From positions 25,262,364 through 25,326,363 of the forward strand of contig CM073322.1 in NCBI GenBank assembly GCA_037043015.1: a DNA stretch of 64,000 nt, in the 5' to 3' direction. The stretch's first letter is position 1, and each line of letters opens with the position of its first letter. Below are positions 35,016 to 47,676 of this stretch, in pieces. The notes beneath the pieces are model-generated. The model did no database searches and was not told the DNA's origin. It worked only from the letters and a program-made list of their open reading frames with translations. The position numbers and the translations under genes are program-made. Origin of the DNA: Bryum argenteum. Its lineage: Eukaryota > Streptophyta > Bryopsida > Bryales > Bryaceae.

Positions 35016-37206
35016 GTTTGCTCACCAGCCGTGGGGACGTAATGAGGGTTGGGAGCAATAGGGTTGTGATGTTTACGTCATAACGTGCAATCCCTGCAGC
35101 AGAGGGGGCAAACATGACTTCATTGAGAAGTATGTGAACGTCTCATTCACTGGCAAAGGATATACACACGGCATCTGACTGCTTTTTCTGACTTGCCCCC
35201 CCCGACCCGACAGTGTACATCAGTTGGGTACACCAACATAACATATATTGTTTGCCCAGAACAGAAGGATTCAGTTTGTAGTACCGAAGATTTGCCCCAT
35301 CTCGTTTCGAGTACAGCGAAATCAGACTATTACCGGGCCACTCGCCTTGTCAGACAGTGTCAAGACCCGACAGGCCTAATTACAACTACAACATCGCTTT
35401 CAAGCTCTAAAAGGAATGTGACTCTGTGCAAGGCTCGTGAACACACTAATTAATATCACCGAGTACCAAACCGCATCGACCAGCTACCAAAAACACGAAA
35501 AAGTGTACTGTAAGCATTGCTCTCTCTCGTAAATGCAATTTTACAGTGCTAGTACTGATCTGTAAGAATATTCCTGAAGCTCGCAAGCTTGCCCTATCAG
35601 GAATCGACATGGCCACCATTACGATTCGGCATGTGGCAAGACGGCAGCATAATTTTATTAATGTAGCGAAGTATGAAAGAGCAACAAAACTTCAGCCTAG
35701 ATCATGGCACTGTAACGAATTCCATCGCTTGCTCGAGCATTGCCGATTATGAATCCTAAGAACAATCGTGAAAAATCGATATTCCAGATCGAGCTTCTGC
35801 TTTTTCTGAGTGAGAGTGGCTCTACCTCAGTCAATCGGGTCAACACCAATCGCTCCCGATAAAATTCGAGCTTCCTGCAAGCAAGAAGGAGTGGCAAGCT
35901 AAGGTTTCCAACCTAAAAAACGTAGCAACAATTGAAGCGGAGAGCTTCAAGACTAAGAGGTGCGAGACGATGGAAGCAAGCCAGCAAGGTAGAGAAAGAG
36001 AGAGACGAAGTGCCGCCTTGAGAGATCATTGAGCGGTGCGCACATGGGCACGACCCCACTGCGGCGGTAACAAGCAATTCATTACTCTGCACAAAGGGAA
36101 TGATACTTCCTGAAGACAAGGCTAGCTAGCACTGATTGGGTGTCACTCATGATACCTGCAATCGGCCGGATTACTAAAATCGCTCGATCCGTTTGCAAGA
36201 AAAAAAGTGGAGCCCCCACTCACATGCACACAAGTAAGCTAGCCAGCCCAGCCCAGCCCAGCCCCAGGCATTCAAAATAATGCCAACGCCCACAGCCTTA
36301 AACACACCTCTCCCACTCCATAGCTATCATCACTCCCAGACCCCCATGTATGTCCCTCTGACACTATCTCTCTCTACCTTTGCAAGGACGCAACAAAACT
36401 CCCTCCATAGCCGAACCCACCAACATCTAACCTGCAGCTCGAATTCCGAAGCAGACCAGCAGCTCCACCCTTTTGCAGAGCCTGCAGAGCCTGCAGAGCC
36501 TGTAGAGCGAGACACAGGCGGCAGAAGCGTTCACAGACAGTACATACAGTGGAAGGAAGGAAGGTTAGCGGAAGTAATCGTCGAGGTGGGAAAGGAATTG
36601 AATGAATGAAAGAGGCGTCAGTTAGATTGGAGGACGGCGTTGGTTTGTAGTCTAGCGCTTGGAATGTAATGCAGGTACTACAGGCTACAGTGGTGTGCGT
36701 GGCTGGTTTATGAAAAGAGAAAGAGAGCTCTTACTAGAGCTCGCAGCTGGGTCGGCTCGAAGGAGGACGTTCGGACACCAGCAAACAAAAGCCAGCCATG
36801 GTCTAGCTATAAGTTATTATACATACTACTACAGACTACTGTAGCTAGCTGTGCTTTCATATGCTCCTGTGCCTGCGATCGTACACTGTACTGTACTAGA
36901 CAAGTGTGTGTTTGTGCTATTGTAGTTGGACCGGCTCTTGTTGTTGTTGTTGCTTCGGAGACTGTGTGTGTGTGTGTGTTCGTGTGTGTTGTTGTGCCTA
37001 TTGATCATTCTTCATTCTTTCATTCTTCTTCATGCTTTGTGATGTTTGCTTTTGTTATGTCGTTGTCGTGGATGGAGCTTTTGACCCCTCGAGCTTCCAT
37101 CGGTTCCTCTACCCGTCCTGTTCCTCCATCTGACTTTCAACATGGTCAATTCAAGGTGCTATGTGCATGATGGCACATTTCGGTCAGCGGTCTTTTACTG
37201 GTTTGA
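35016..37206. other. Upstream region of gene A, no further gene seen
   Basis: GC-richer than most of the window, with short repeats: CAGCCCAGCCCAGCCC (36246-36263), a triple GCAGAGCCT (36475-36500) and a (TG)n run near 36962-36980. Several frames of 60-110 codons overlap on both strands without motifs. It likely contains the promoter and 5' leader, possibly with a leader intron, but no site could be fixed. Confidence 0.4.
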
Positions 37207-37784
37207 TCCCTAACCACTCTTGGAGACTGATATGATATGGTCTTTTGCCATTTCGGGCAGCTTAGAATTGCCTAAGATTTTTTACTCAGTGTTCTCTATA
37301 CTACAAGGTGTATGTGTGTGTGCAACAAATTGCAAAGTCAAATTTCAACTTTTGAGTTTTTTATCGCAAACTTTAGTTTACACACCCTAGGTGGCCAGAA
37401 GAAAAACTTTTTTTTAAACCTTATTTTTTAGAGATATTTTTATAACCTAATCACTATTTGATTTTTGAAGGGCCCTAAGTCAAAAAAATTACCAATTTCA
37501 CAATGGCAGCCTCCAAAGTTAAAAAGAGCAAGCTTCAAACTTTTTAGAAATTTCTTTAGAAAAACATTTGCACAAACTTTGGATGTTACGATCTTGCAAA
37601 TGATAAACATCCAATGGTAAATTTTTGAAGTGGTGACTTAAAGTAGGCTACTTAATAAGATCTTACGGTTGGAAGTCTAATTAATAGTTAAAATTTTGCT
37701 TTACACTCCTGAGAGTGCTGAAAGGTAGAAAATCTCAGTTTTGAGGTTTCAAGCTCCAAAAACACATAAGGATATTTAGGAGAT
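37207..37784. mobile_element. piggyBac-type MITE, family 2 (copy b), decayed ends
   Basis: Colinear with copy c: GATATGGTCTTTTGCCATTT and GGGCAGCTTAGA at the left, ACTTTGGATGTTACGATCTT in the middle, TAAGATCTTACGGTTGGA near 37662, and CACATAAGGATATTTAGGAG at the right. The TTAA flanks and TIR bases are mutated (ATCCCTAACC; GGAGATAACC). Confidence 0.65.
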
Positions 37785-37789
37785 AACCC

Positions 37790-38119
37790 TAGTTTGGTGG
37801 TAATGGTATTGTGCCGCTAAAATGGCACGACTCAACTTTCTAAAGTGTAGTTCAAAAACCATGTTATATTACAGAATATGAAGGTTATCATTATAACATT
37901 ACGATCTCGCATTCTATGCAGCCTCATGACTCAAATTTTGATCCACATACTCTATAGTAAGTCTTTCACAAGTTTGTACGGTTGAGATAAAAAATTTAAA
38001 AAATTTAAAAAAAAAATTTAAAAAAATTTAAAAAAAAACAAAACAAAAAAACATGCCGTTATAGCACTTTTTTCATTTTTATTTTTTTTGGGCTTAAAAT
38101 AGCCAAGCACGTTCAGGGG
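37790..38119. mobile_element. Partial family 3 TTAA element
   Basis: Contains GCCTCATGACTCAAATTTTG and the TTGGGCTTAAAATAGCC end, finishing GTTCAGGGG then TTAA (38120-38123). The left part is missing or replaced; A/T-run slippage fills 37985-38050. Confidence 0.5.
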
Positions 38120-38806
38120 TTAAGGACATTTAGAGGACAAGAAATAAAGACTAAACTAAAATAAAAATTCAGACAAACTAGTCTAGTATGAAAGTCTACC
38201 ATAAGTAGATCATTTAAAAGTAAATTCTTATAAATTCGCACCCGCCCTTTCCAAGAAAACCGCCACGGGGGACAAATTTGAAATTTTTATCATGTGTGAA
38301 ACATATGATGACAAAGTATGGGGGTAGACAGCCGGCAGCAATTGGAGCAGTGGGCTGGCGAGCTTATCACTGCCAATGTTGTAGTACATTGTTCGTGCCC
38401 TCGCCTCGCCGTTGTGGAGGAAGTCCACCCCACGTCATGTTTTCGGGCACCTCGTCCACGATGGGTGTATGTACATCTCTCGACCATCTAAGTATCTTTC
38501 CATTCCCCGCCCATGATCATCGAGAACTATTAGTATAATTCTTAAATCTCCCGACGTGCTCAAATATCACCCATAAATGGATAACTCTTACATTGGCAGG
38601 TACACACAAATATTATGGCAAAGTACAAAGACACAATAAATCATCTTCTGCCACAAAAGTGATGTACATGGCTTATAACGTCTCGCAATATGTAATTTTT
38701 TCAATGTTTCTTGTCTCCCGACCACGCTCTGAAGTTTATATAACTGCAACTCGTTTCCTGTGCGCTATGTTATGGATCAGAAAAAGAGCAAATAAATAGT
38801 TGAAAA

Positions 38807-38988
38807 TAGCCATTTTTAAATGAAAGTTTAGGATTGCCATTTTAAAATGAAAGTCAGGATTGCCATTTTAAAATGAAAGTCAGGATTGCCATTTTAAAAT
38901 GAAAGTCAGGATTGCCATTTTAAAATGAAAGTCAGGATTGCCATTTTAAAATGAAAGTCAGGATTGCCATTTTAAAATGAAAGTCAGG
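38807..38988. repeat. 26-bp minisatellite, six perfect units
   Basis: Units of 26 bp, each made of ATTGCCATTTTAAAATGA followed by AAGTCAGG, run from 38833 to 38988 without a visible mismatch. One diverged unit precedes them. No unique spacers separate the units, so this is not a CRISPR array. The perfect identity points to recent expansion. Confidence 0.95.
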
Positions 38989-39030
38989 ACTTCTGTTCGT
39001 ACCGGACCTCTGACTTTCAGTGTTGGTTAA

Positions 39031-39290
39031 CCCCTAAATCTCCTTGTTGCAAAATGGTCTAACACACAAAATTTGACCTTCCCTTAGATTAAGCTCAAAA
39101 ACTCTCAATCTAATCATTATTTGAAGGATTCAACCGTAGGATCTCAAATTTCACTTGACATTCTTCTCACATACCAAATTTGAACCGTTCATTCTTCCTC
39201 ATTTGCAAGATTATAATGGTCAAAGTTGGCTGAGTTTTTTTCCTGCGGGAACCTCCAAAACCCGTTTCGGGTTTTAAGGAGAGTTAGGGG
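39031..39290. mobile_element. piggyBac-type MITE, family 4 (copy a)
   Basis: 260 bp between TTAA at 39027-39030 and 39291-39294. The ends are CCCCTAAATCTCC and the inverted CCCCTAACTCTCC. Subterminal ATTCAACCGTAGGATCTC and GCAAGATTATAATGGTCAAA match the two motifs of the 5.7-kb element, so it may be a deletion derivative of that lineage. Confidence 0.88.
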
Positions 39291-39499
39291 TTAAGTTATA
39301 TTCACATACGAGCCTCGGGTTGGTGGTTATGGCGTATAGAATTTGGATGGACAATTCGGTGTTCCATGGTTGATTATGTGATCTATAATATCACCTTACT
39401 ACTACTAACAAATTAATGTATTGGCTCGTAAACTTCTAGTCTTATTTTTTAGCCTAGGAATATTGTTCATTTCTTTGAAGTGTCGTAAATGTAAATGAA

Positions 39500-39830
39500 G
39501 GTTAGTCAATAGTATGTCAGTTGTACAATTTTTGTAAAACATGTGGTTGGGTTTGGAGTTAAGAGGCTTTAGATTGCAAGAATATAACATGTAAGTATTC
39601 GGGGATAAAAAATCATAGAATTTCATCATTTTCACTTTGGAGTGAGAATGCTCTTGATGTACCTATTGTGGGAAAGAAAATTAAAAAATTAAATCATCTA
39701 GTTGACTACCTTCATCCTAGAAACTCCCTTGAATTATAAAATGTTATGAAACTATTTTCTTGGCTCAAATAATTGCATGACAATGATGAAAACTATCCCA
39801 AATATAACCGGGTCACATAGGTGATCCAAA
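39500..39830 (-). mobile_element. Family 3 element fragment
   Basis: Contains GAGGCTTTAGATTGCAAG, TTTCACTTTGGAGTGAGAA and a CATCTAGTTGACTACCTTCA block, as in reversed family 3 copies. No ends were found. Confidence 0.4.
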
Positions 39831-39835
39831 AGTGT

Positions 39836-40085
39836 TTGTCCATTGTAGGCCATGGCGATGGGCAATGGTTAATGGTAGCTACGTGGGAGGCAACCTAGAA
39901 TCTGTGGAGACCCCCCTAGGTCCATTTTTGATCATTTTTGAATTCAGAAATGGGGTGTGCAACACCTAATTACTCTAGGGACATACTCCTTGGCAACTTC
40001 AACCAATACATTAAAGAGTAGGGGTCTCCTATACCCCTCCCCCATTCTCCTTGGTAGCTACTACAAACGCTTACCCCATAGCGAT
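39836..40085 (-). repeat. Dispersed repeat family 6 (copy b)
   Basis: Inverted relative to the copy at 18965-19215. It shares GGTAGCTAC, GGAGACCCCCCTAGG, TTTTTGAATTCAGAAATGGG and ACTCCTTGGCAACTT. Confidence 0.5.
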
Positions 40086-40089
40086 GGGG

Positions 40090-41513
40090 GGTTGTTCACG
40101 GTGAAAAACCTGCGTTACCTTGGCAAGAGTTCCTTCCGCAGCCTAATGCGGCGATACTCTTCCAATTGCTCATACAGAAAAGTACTAGAATTATGTTCTC
40201 AAAATCGATTAGAGAATTTTCTCATATTCCAAGCACCACCGGAAACCGTGCAACACGGAAATCTTCCCATGAGGAATATTCTAATCTTAAAGCTCATCCT
40301 CAAATGTACATCACACCTTCTTCATCGGTTCACAATACACCTATGCATTCTAAGTCTTTTCTCTCTAGAATATCCTCTCCTTTTTCTAAAAAAAATTCTA
40401 AAATTTATATCACTCAATTCCTTATGACTTTGCCTATCCACACAATTTTCTTCTATTACAAAACTTGCAACAAACTAAAATACAGTTAATTTACCTCCCT
40501 TATTTTTTGTAATTAATTCAAAATCTCCCACAAATTAATTGTGTCATAGGAATGACACAATTCGCTTTAGTTTTCCAAGCTTGACATACAAGAATGACAC
40601 GTGACATCTTGATTTCCACAAAAATTTAAAATAATCCTATAGTGTCTGACTACTTTTGTATTATAACCATTTTTTAACAAGTGAAGAATGTTCAAGTGAC
40701 TATACCTTGTCAGTTGTCTTTATGTAACGCCCACAATGCCACACACCATCAGACACACTAATTATTATATTACATTATATGATAAAGGTAAACAGCACCC
40801 TATCTAAAACTGTTTAAAATAATAATTATAATAGTTTTACAACCATATGTAAAGAATATTATATATTTACTATAGCAACAAGGAGTACTCTTACTAAAGA
40901 CTCGTACTTGTTAGTGCACATTCTGATTTTGAGAATGTACGTCAGAGGTACATATGGTTGGCTTTTAGTGCTCAAATTGAGAAAAAACCTTAAAAGTTTG
41001 GTGCTTAACCCTAAAAGGAGTGTAAAGCTTGAAACGGGTCATTTTGAGTATGATTACTCAATTTCTATGAAAATGAAATTTTTGTACAATTTCTTTTGGG
41101 TTTTTCCATATCTTTCCAACAAGACCATTTATGTTTCAAAATTTTACTTTAATAATTCTCAAAGTTCAAATGCATGCTGAAATCTTCCCCAAAAGTGTGG
41201 TATATCCTCATCAAAAGTAACCCCAAACCCCGAAATTATAAAAAATGCACCACAATTCAATCTCTTTGCATACTCTACAAACTTTCCAAAATCAATTCCC
41301 TTGGCCACTCCCCTATGACCATATGAAATTTGGACGGGTATAGAACCTCCAACCTTCGAAGAATTTGGGAGGTATTTGGAAAGCGTAGCCTAACACTACA
41401 ACTAGAAAGTGCTAAAAAAGCACTTTACCAAAGTTCGATTCGATTTACAGTTCATTGAATCCATTGAAGTCATACTCTAGGTCTTGCTAACTCGGGATAA
41501 TTTTTTAGTGAAC
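40090..41513. other. No gene recognised
   Basis: Frames at 39957-40489 (156 and 107 codons) overlap each other in two frames without motifs. AT-rich throughout. An isolated TTAACCCTAAAAGG near 41006 may be a lone decayed element end. Confidence 0.5.
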
Positions 41514-41517
41514 TTAA

Positions 41518-41878
41518 CCCTTGAACGTCAGGCTATACGGATTTGGGCAGCCCAATATTGGATCACAACATCTTTTGGACTCGGGCATCATGAATAGTGC
41601 ACTTTTTGAACTTGGGCATCATGAATGATCCAATCAATGATGAGCTTGCAACCTCCTACAAGTATTGTACAACCCCAACGTACCTACCACAATCCTTTCA
41701 AAGCACAAAATCACTCATACAAATTGTGATTTGAATTCTAAAATTTCACTTTTCGAATGCATCAGAAGAAGGTGACTAGTTTAACATCAAAATATAAGTG
41801 AAAAGTTGAGTACATTGAGAGCTACAGAGGAGATTCTATTGTAATATGACCCCTCGGGTCACCTCAGGCATTTAAGGG
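41518..41878. mobile_element. piggyBac-type MITE, family 1 (copy b)
   Basis: 361 bp, flanked by TTAA at 41514-41517 and 41879-41882. Ends CCCTTGAACGTCA and inverted CCCTTAAATGCCTGAGG. Same interior as copy a, including TTTTTGAACTTGGGCATCAT. Its right TTAA is shared with the next element. Confidence 0.88.
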
Positions 41879-41882
41879 TTAA

Positions 41883-42254
41883 CCCTTTAACGACCAAGCA
41901 AAGCTCGAGGGGCTTTTTTCCAACAGAATCTGCTCTGTAGCTCTCACTGTACTAAACTTTTCACTTTTATTTTGATGTCAAACTGGTCACCTTCTTATGA
42001 TGCATTCGGAAAGTGAAATTTTACAAATCAAATCACAATTTGTACGAGTGATGTTTGTGCTTTGAAAGAATTGTGGTAGGTAGGTAGGTTGGAGTTGTAC
42101 ATAACCTTGAAGGAGGTTGCAAGCTCGTCATTGATTGGTTCATTCATGCTACCCAAATTTAAAAAGTGCACTATTCATGATGCCCAAGTCTGAAAAAAAA
42201 TGTTGTGATCCAATTTTGGGCTGCCCGTTTCAGACCCCATGTGCGTTTTAAGGG
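41883..42254. mobile_element. piggyBac-type MITE, family 1 (copy c), abutting copy b
   Basis: 372 bp in the opposite orientation to copy b, bounded by TTAA at 41879-41882 (shared) and 42255-42258. It begins CCCTTTAACGACCAAGC and ends ATGTGCGTTTTAAGGG. Sharing one TTAA means one element inserted into the target duplication of the other. A further GGGTTAA follows the right end. Confidence 0.88.
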
Positions 42255-42725
42255 TTAAGGGTTAATGACAAGAAGCAGCTGATGAGGTGCTGGGATCATT
42301 TGAAGGACAGTGGACCACAATGGAGCCTCTCAAAGACCACGATTACATTCTCTTTACACACACTCTTATCCTAATTGTTTGATTTGGACCCACAATTGCG
42401 TTTCAAAAGCTCTTCCAAAAGCTCATATGCATGATTCCCTTGACTTTGTCCTTGGCTTCATTTTGGTAGCAAACAACTATTAACATTTCCATTTAATTTG
42501 GTTTCTAGCATGATAGTTTTGAAATATCAAATACTCATATAAGTGTAAAATTTAAAATGTTTTCAAATCAAACTTTTATTCCTAATAACTTACGCACATA
42601 ATATTCGAGTCTTTTGCGTACAAGGATTCTCTTGCACATCCTTACAAGAAATTGTTACAACTCTATTTAGAGGTACATTAGCATAAGTCAGCATTTCACG
42701 TGACTCTACCGAAGGGTGGACTTAA

Positions 42726-43535
42726 CCTTATGTTGAAGAACAACATTTTGGATGAAGGGCAAAAACTTTCAAGAGCCACAACTGCTTCATCCACACTCTG
42801 TTTTGGACAGATTCACTTGGTTTTTGTGGTAAAATTTGGAGACCCATACAGTAAAGTATGAATAAGTGGCATGCATTTTAGTGAAGGCAGCTTTTGTCTT
42901 TGGGTTTTCAAACATCTGGCATGTTTTACTATTGCAAGCCAATTATGTGAGATCAAAAATAGTTTTTTTTTTTTTTTTTTAAATTATTATTAATTCTTTC
43001 ACACAAGTGTGTGCCTTAGATGCATTCCATCAACTTTGTGGTCGGAAGATTTTTGATCCGGATAACTTTGCAATGATATTTCTACGATGAAAAAAGTGAA
43101 AAAAATGGAGATAAGGCATGGATTTGAGTACAAGGTATCTAGTTTAGGAACATTTTTCCTTTGTAAAATGTTTGGCGGTTTTCACCATTGCATGGCTACT
43201 ACTTGAGTCGAGATATTTTTTTGGTAAACTTTTTTTCGAACAATAGAATCTTTGAGATGAAGATGAACAACTTTCTAGTTGGTGAATTTTTTGATTGCGA
43301 ATTTCATGATGGTAGTATTTTCACCTCAAAGTGAAAATTGTAGTTTTGTAGTCTATTTCCCGCACTGAAACATCATGATCTTGCAATCTATGAGGTCTCA
43401 CGATTCAAATTTATTCCACTTGATCTACAACAAGTTAATTACAAGTTTGTACACTTGAGATCCGAAAAGCTTATCTTTATATCACTTTTTACAAAAATGA
43501 CTTTTTGGCTAAAATACCCCAAAAACATCTAGGGG
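42726..43535. mobile_element. Family 3 TTAA element, 810 bp
   Basis: Flanked by TTAA at 42722-42725 and 43536-43539. The left end CCTTATGTTGAAG is decayed; the right inverted end is CCCCTAGATGTTTTTGGGG. Contains ACAACATTTTGGATGAAGGG, GCATGCATTTTAGTGAAGGC and GAGATGAAGATGAACAACTT, blocks found in the other family 3 copies. Non-coding. Confidence 0.75.
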
Positions 43536-43539
43536 TTAA

Positions 43540-46032
43540 GTCCATAGTCACTCCTACTGTAATATATTTGATGAAATTGATGAATTCTAGTGATATCCGA
43601 TCCTTTCATATCACATACTTCGTAATTTGCAAGTCATTATACCAAGGATGTGGATGTTAGAGCCTCAAAACTAATATTCTTGCAAATTATACCATAATAT
43701 ATATTTTTATGAGATCATATTTGACGAGATCCTACTATATCACATAACACACAAGTGACAAATCTTCGTAACAAAGATGCGGATGTAAGAGCTTCATGTA
43801 TGATATCTCTACAAAAATACGGACAAATCATACGGATGTAAGAGCTTCATGTATGATACTGTATCTCTAGAAAAATATGGACAAATTGTACTCGTCTACA
43901 ATGAGAGGCCATAGAATGTTATTACAAAAGTGGGCCAAAACGCACCAAAACAAACCATAATAAGTCATGTACGAGTATCTAATTGTCTTTAGTTCCGAAC
44001 CTCAAGTCATTTTCACCCACCCACCTCGCTTGAAAACCACCAACAACAACATCAACAATGGAGGAAAGGGTCCGCAAATGACAAAAAGTGGGAACGGCTC
44101 CCATGCCATTTGCACAGCTTTACGTACCCATCAACCTTGCCATTTCATTTGATGCTTGTATGGAAATTGGTTTAATTGATGTCCAGCCCCTATTGCATAT
44201 CTGTACTGCAAATCCCAATTTGTAGGGGTTGTTGAATATCCTGCTGATTAGCTCAAGCTTCAACTTCTCTACTTTGCTCGTACTCCGGTTTTGTACTGCA
44301 ACTTTGTGCTTTTATTCTGTGCAATCACTTGTGATTAACGGATTTAAGAAAATTCGGAAGTTTCTAAAAAGAAGTTGTCGCTTTGGTGATTTTCATAGCT
44401 ACTGCTAGGTTGTCCTATGCGACACTGTTGAACGTCAGACAAACACGACAGTCAGACAGACATTTGCCCTCGGCTCAGGAGGCAGACGTCATCAAAGACG
44501 CAAATGTTCATGCATTTTCTAGTATGGTCAGACATTCTTGTAGTTAGATGGACAAGGCAAATGTTCATGCATTTTCTAGTATGGTCGGACATTCTTGTCG
44601 AACACGACAATTTAGAAAGACATTACCAAAAGTGTGTCATGTAAAACAACCTTGGCTACTGTAGAGTTTGATTGATTTTGAGATTAGCCTTTTATGGGCG
44701 AATGCCTCTCGAATGCTAAATTTAGTGATTTGTGCATGAGGAATTCATCGTGTATTTGGTTTGAACTCATCTTTCTTGAAGAATGTTCAAAACATTTCCT
44801 AAAGGAATTTTGCCTTTTGGCATTGGTGCGCAAAAATAATGATGCTAGAGTTTACTAATTGAAGTTGATGTGAAGTGCAAGATGTGGTAAATCTCTTTAG
44901 GAGGATATATTTTTGAAGATTATAATGCTTGATAATTTTTTTACATCCATCTCTCTTGTAGGTGCTCAATGTGAAAATTGCTGGAATCTGTAAACCTGGA
45001 GTGATGAAATGAGTGGGTCACTATTTTTCGGGGATGAGGAAAGGGGAAAAGACTAACTTTTCCTACTTTTGTGGTGTTTTGAAGCATATTCATTATTAAA
45101 TACAAATTTTAGAAGTGTAAACTTAATTCTAATCATGTACATATGAGGTACATGCAAGGGAGGTTAGATCTTTATAAAGACAAGAATATTGGGTGCTCGC
45201 AGTTAGGGTGGTGCTAGCCTTTAGGTGGTTTCACCACATGCGTGCCGCCAAATTGGAAACTATGTTAACAATAGGATCAAATTGAATTCGGTTCTTTGAA
45301 TAAAAGAAGTATTGCATGGCCAAATAATTTAAAGGAGCACGCACAGCTGCGAAAATGGTCTGTGGAGTTACATGGCTAATTTGACGCAAAGAGCCAAAAC
45401 AAGAAAACGAATAGCTCTTTTTTGACATTTTTCTGTTATTATTCTCCAGAAGAGGATCGTTCCTCAAAAAAAAAAATAGAGTTTTCGGAAGCTATCCAAC
45501 CGCTGATCCGAAGTAAGGTAGACAATGCTAAATCCGTGCATCTCCTTAAACCACCCACCCTAGATTCTTGCCTACTTTCTAGATTTCATGTAGAAGAATG
45601 TGCCTTGTGTGCACATGGAGCATGTGAACGGTTTTAGGTAATGTGGTACATGTCACTTCTGAATTTTTAATTTACTTTTATAAGTGCTCAAAAAATATCA
45701 AAATATATGAAAACTTCTTCATTTTTTTGTATTTATAATTGAAAAATATTGATTCACATATTCCAACTTTCCAGTTGTAGTGTAGTCCTTAAATGCACGG
45801 ATTTAGCATGGTCTACCTTAGTTGATGCGGTATAACGTTTTGTAGTTGAATATGAATATGGGGCATGTATTAAATTGACTGAAACTGTAAGTTGTGCAAG
45901 TTGGAGTTTTGAATTTCATGCTTGCTGAAACTACTTGATAAGAATTTAACACATTTAAGAATACTTGATTGGTGGTGTTTTTCATACTTCCATAAAAAAG
46001 TCCATGATATTTTAATGTGGCATAATGATTCT
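43540..46032. other. No gene recognised; two short tandem duplications
   Basis: A roughly 53-57 bp unit (GCGGATGTAAGAGCTTCATG...) is duplicated at 43779-43888. A block of about 40 bp (AAATGTTCATGCATTTTCTA...) is repeated at 44502-44541 and 44559-44600. The rest is AT-rich without trusted frames. Confidence 0.55.
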
Positions 46033-46036
46033 TTAA

Positions 46037-46579
46037 CCCCTAACTATCCTTGCAGATTGATATGGTCTTTTGCGATTTTGGGTAGCCTCGGTATTTGGAT
46101 TAGAATTGATATGTTCGACTAAGATTTATACTGAGTGTTCCCTTTACTACAAGGTGTGTATTTCAATTTGAGAGTTTTTCAATGCAAATATTAGTTTTCA
46201 CACCCCAAGCGAGCAGAAAAGAAAATTTTAATTTTGAGATTCTTTTTCAAGAAATATGTTCATAACCAAATCCTATTTGAGTTCCAAAGGGCCCCAAGTC
46301 AAAAAAAATTACCAATTCTACAAGGGCAGCCTCCAAACTTCATAAGAGCAAGCTTTTAAAAATTTCAGTAAAGTTTTTTGCATAAACTTTGGATGTTATG
46401 ATCTTGCAAATGATTTACATCGAATGGTGAGTTTGTGAATCAGTGACTAAAAATAGGATCTTACAAGTTGGAAGTCTAAAAAGAGTTTAAAAATGCTTCA
46501 CACTTCTAGGAGTGCATCGAGGTGAAAAATCGCAGTTTCGAGGTTTCAAGATCCAAAAACACACAAGGAAATTTAGGGG
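46037..46579. mobile_element. piggyBac-type MITE, family 2 (copy c)
   Basis: 543 bp between TTAA at 46033-46036 and 46580-46583. Ends CCCCTAACTATCCTTG and inverted CCCCTAAATTTCCTTG. Contains GATATGGTCTTTTGCGATTT, AAACTTTGGATGTTATGATC (motif 2 inverted) and TAGGATCTTACAAGTTGGA (diverged motif 1). Confidence 0.87.
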
Positions 46580-46867
46580 TTAAAAACTCTAGGTTTATTC
46601 AATTAAACCCTTAGACTACCATAAAACTCCAATACGTTTTTAGGAATGTAGTCAAAAACCAAATCTTTGATCACAACCTAAGCACACAACCAAAAGAAGA
46701 ACAAGTAATTCTACCAATCCCTTATTCATCATGGCACAAGGGTTTTTGTGAAGGCAATCCCAACCAAAGTGGGGATTGCAAAAATCAAGGTCTCAAAAAG
46801 GGGCTCCGCTCGACAAGAAGGGGCCTTTATTTTCACAATTATGGACGTGGAGGGTATTGCCTCACCA

Positions 46868-47258
46868 CCGACATGCATGAATAGACATCATGTCCAATAT
46901 TGACGAGAGATCCAAGAACCTTCGATCCATAAGCACTTTTTCCTTGCTAATTGGAAAAGGCTCGCAAGAAATAATCCCAAATAGTGGAGGTATACATCAT
47001 TCACGTGCACTTGAACTTCATTGGATTTTCTCGCGCAATGATCATCCCCATCTTTCACCACCGCCATGCATGGACAGACATCATGTCCAACATTGACGAG
47101 AGATTCAAGAACCTTCGATCCATAAGCACTTTTTCCTCGCTAATTGGAAGGCTCTCAAGAAATAATCCCAATAGTGAAGGTATACATCATTCATGCGCAC
47201 TTGAACTTCATTGGATTTTCTCGCGCAATGATCATCCCCATCTTTCCCCTCCCCCATC
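46868..47258. repeat. Direct tandem duplication, about 190 bp unit
   Basis: Two adjacent copies begin at GCATG(A/G)A(T/C)AGACATCATG (about 46873 and 47068), run through ACCTTCGATCCATAAGCACT and GAACTTCATTGGATTTTCTC, and end at CATCCCCATCTTTC. A few substitutions and small gaps separate them. The long frames over the region are by-products of the duplication. Confidence 0.85.
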
Positions 47259-47676
47259 GTACAGTACATTCATTTACATTGTCTTCACGTGGGCAACAAT
47301 ACCTACAATCATACAACATACAGGGCGGCATCCCTTTTTTTTTCCGCAATTTCCAAATACGTCCACAAGGTGGGTGGGTATGGTGATGATGCAGTACTCT
47401 TACAATACCTTCGTTTGCAATTTCCAAGTGTGACAACTGCAGAATCACATGATGAAGTCATGACCACAAAATCACATGGCCACCCAGAATCTCCCAAATG
47501 TCAGACCCCCGAACAATTGTCAGATCTTCCCCAAGATTTCCAAAATCATAAAAAAGGAGCTGCAGTGTCACCATTTTGCCAGAGACAAAGCTAAATGATT
47601 CTCTTATGCCCCATTTGCAAGGGAATTATAGTACATGATAGTACAAGGAAAAAGAATGTGAGGAGCCAGATTCAAA

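Noticed and set aside
38807..38988. CRISPR-like array
   Set aside because: The 26-bp units are directly joined with no unique spacers, and the context is a plant nuclear genome; it is a minisatellite.
47144..47594. Frames of 80-149 codons at 46984-47594
   Set aside because: They run through a tandem duplication in several phases and on both strands, with no motif.
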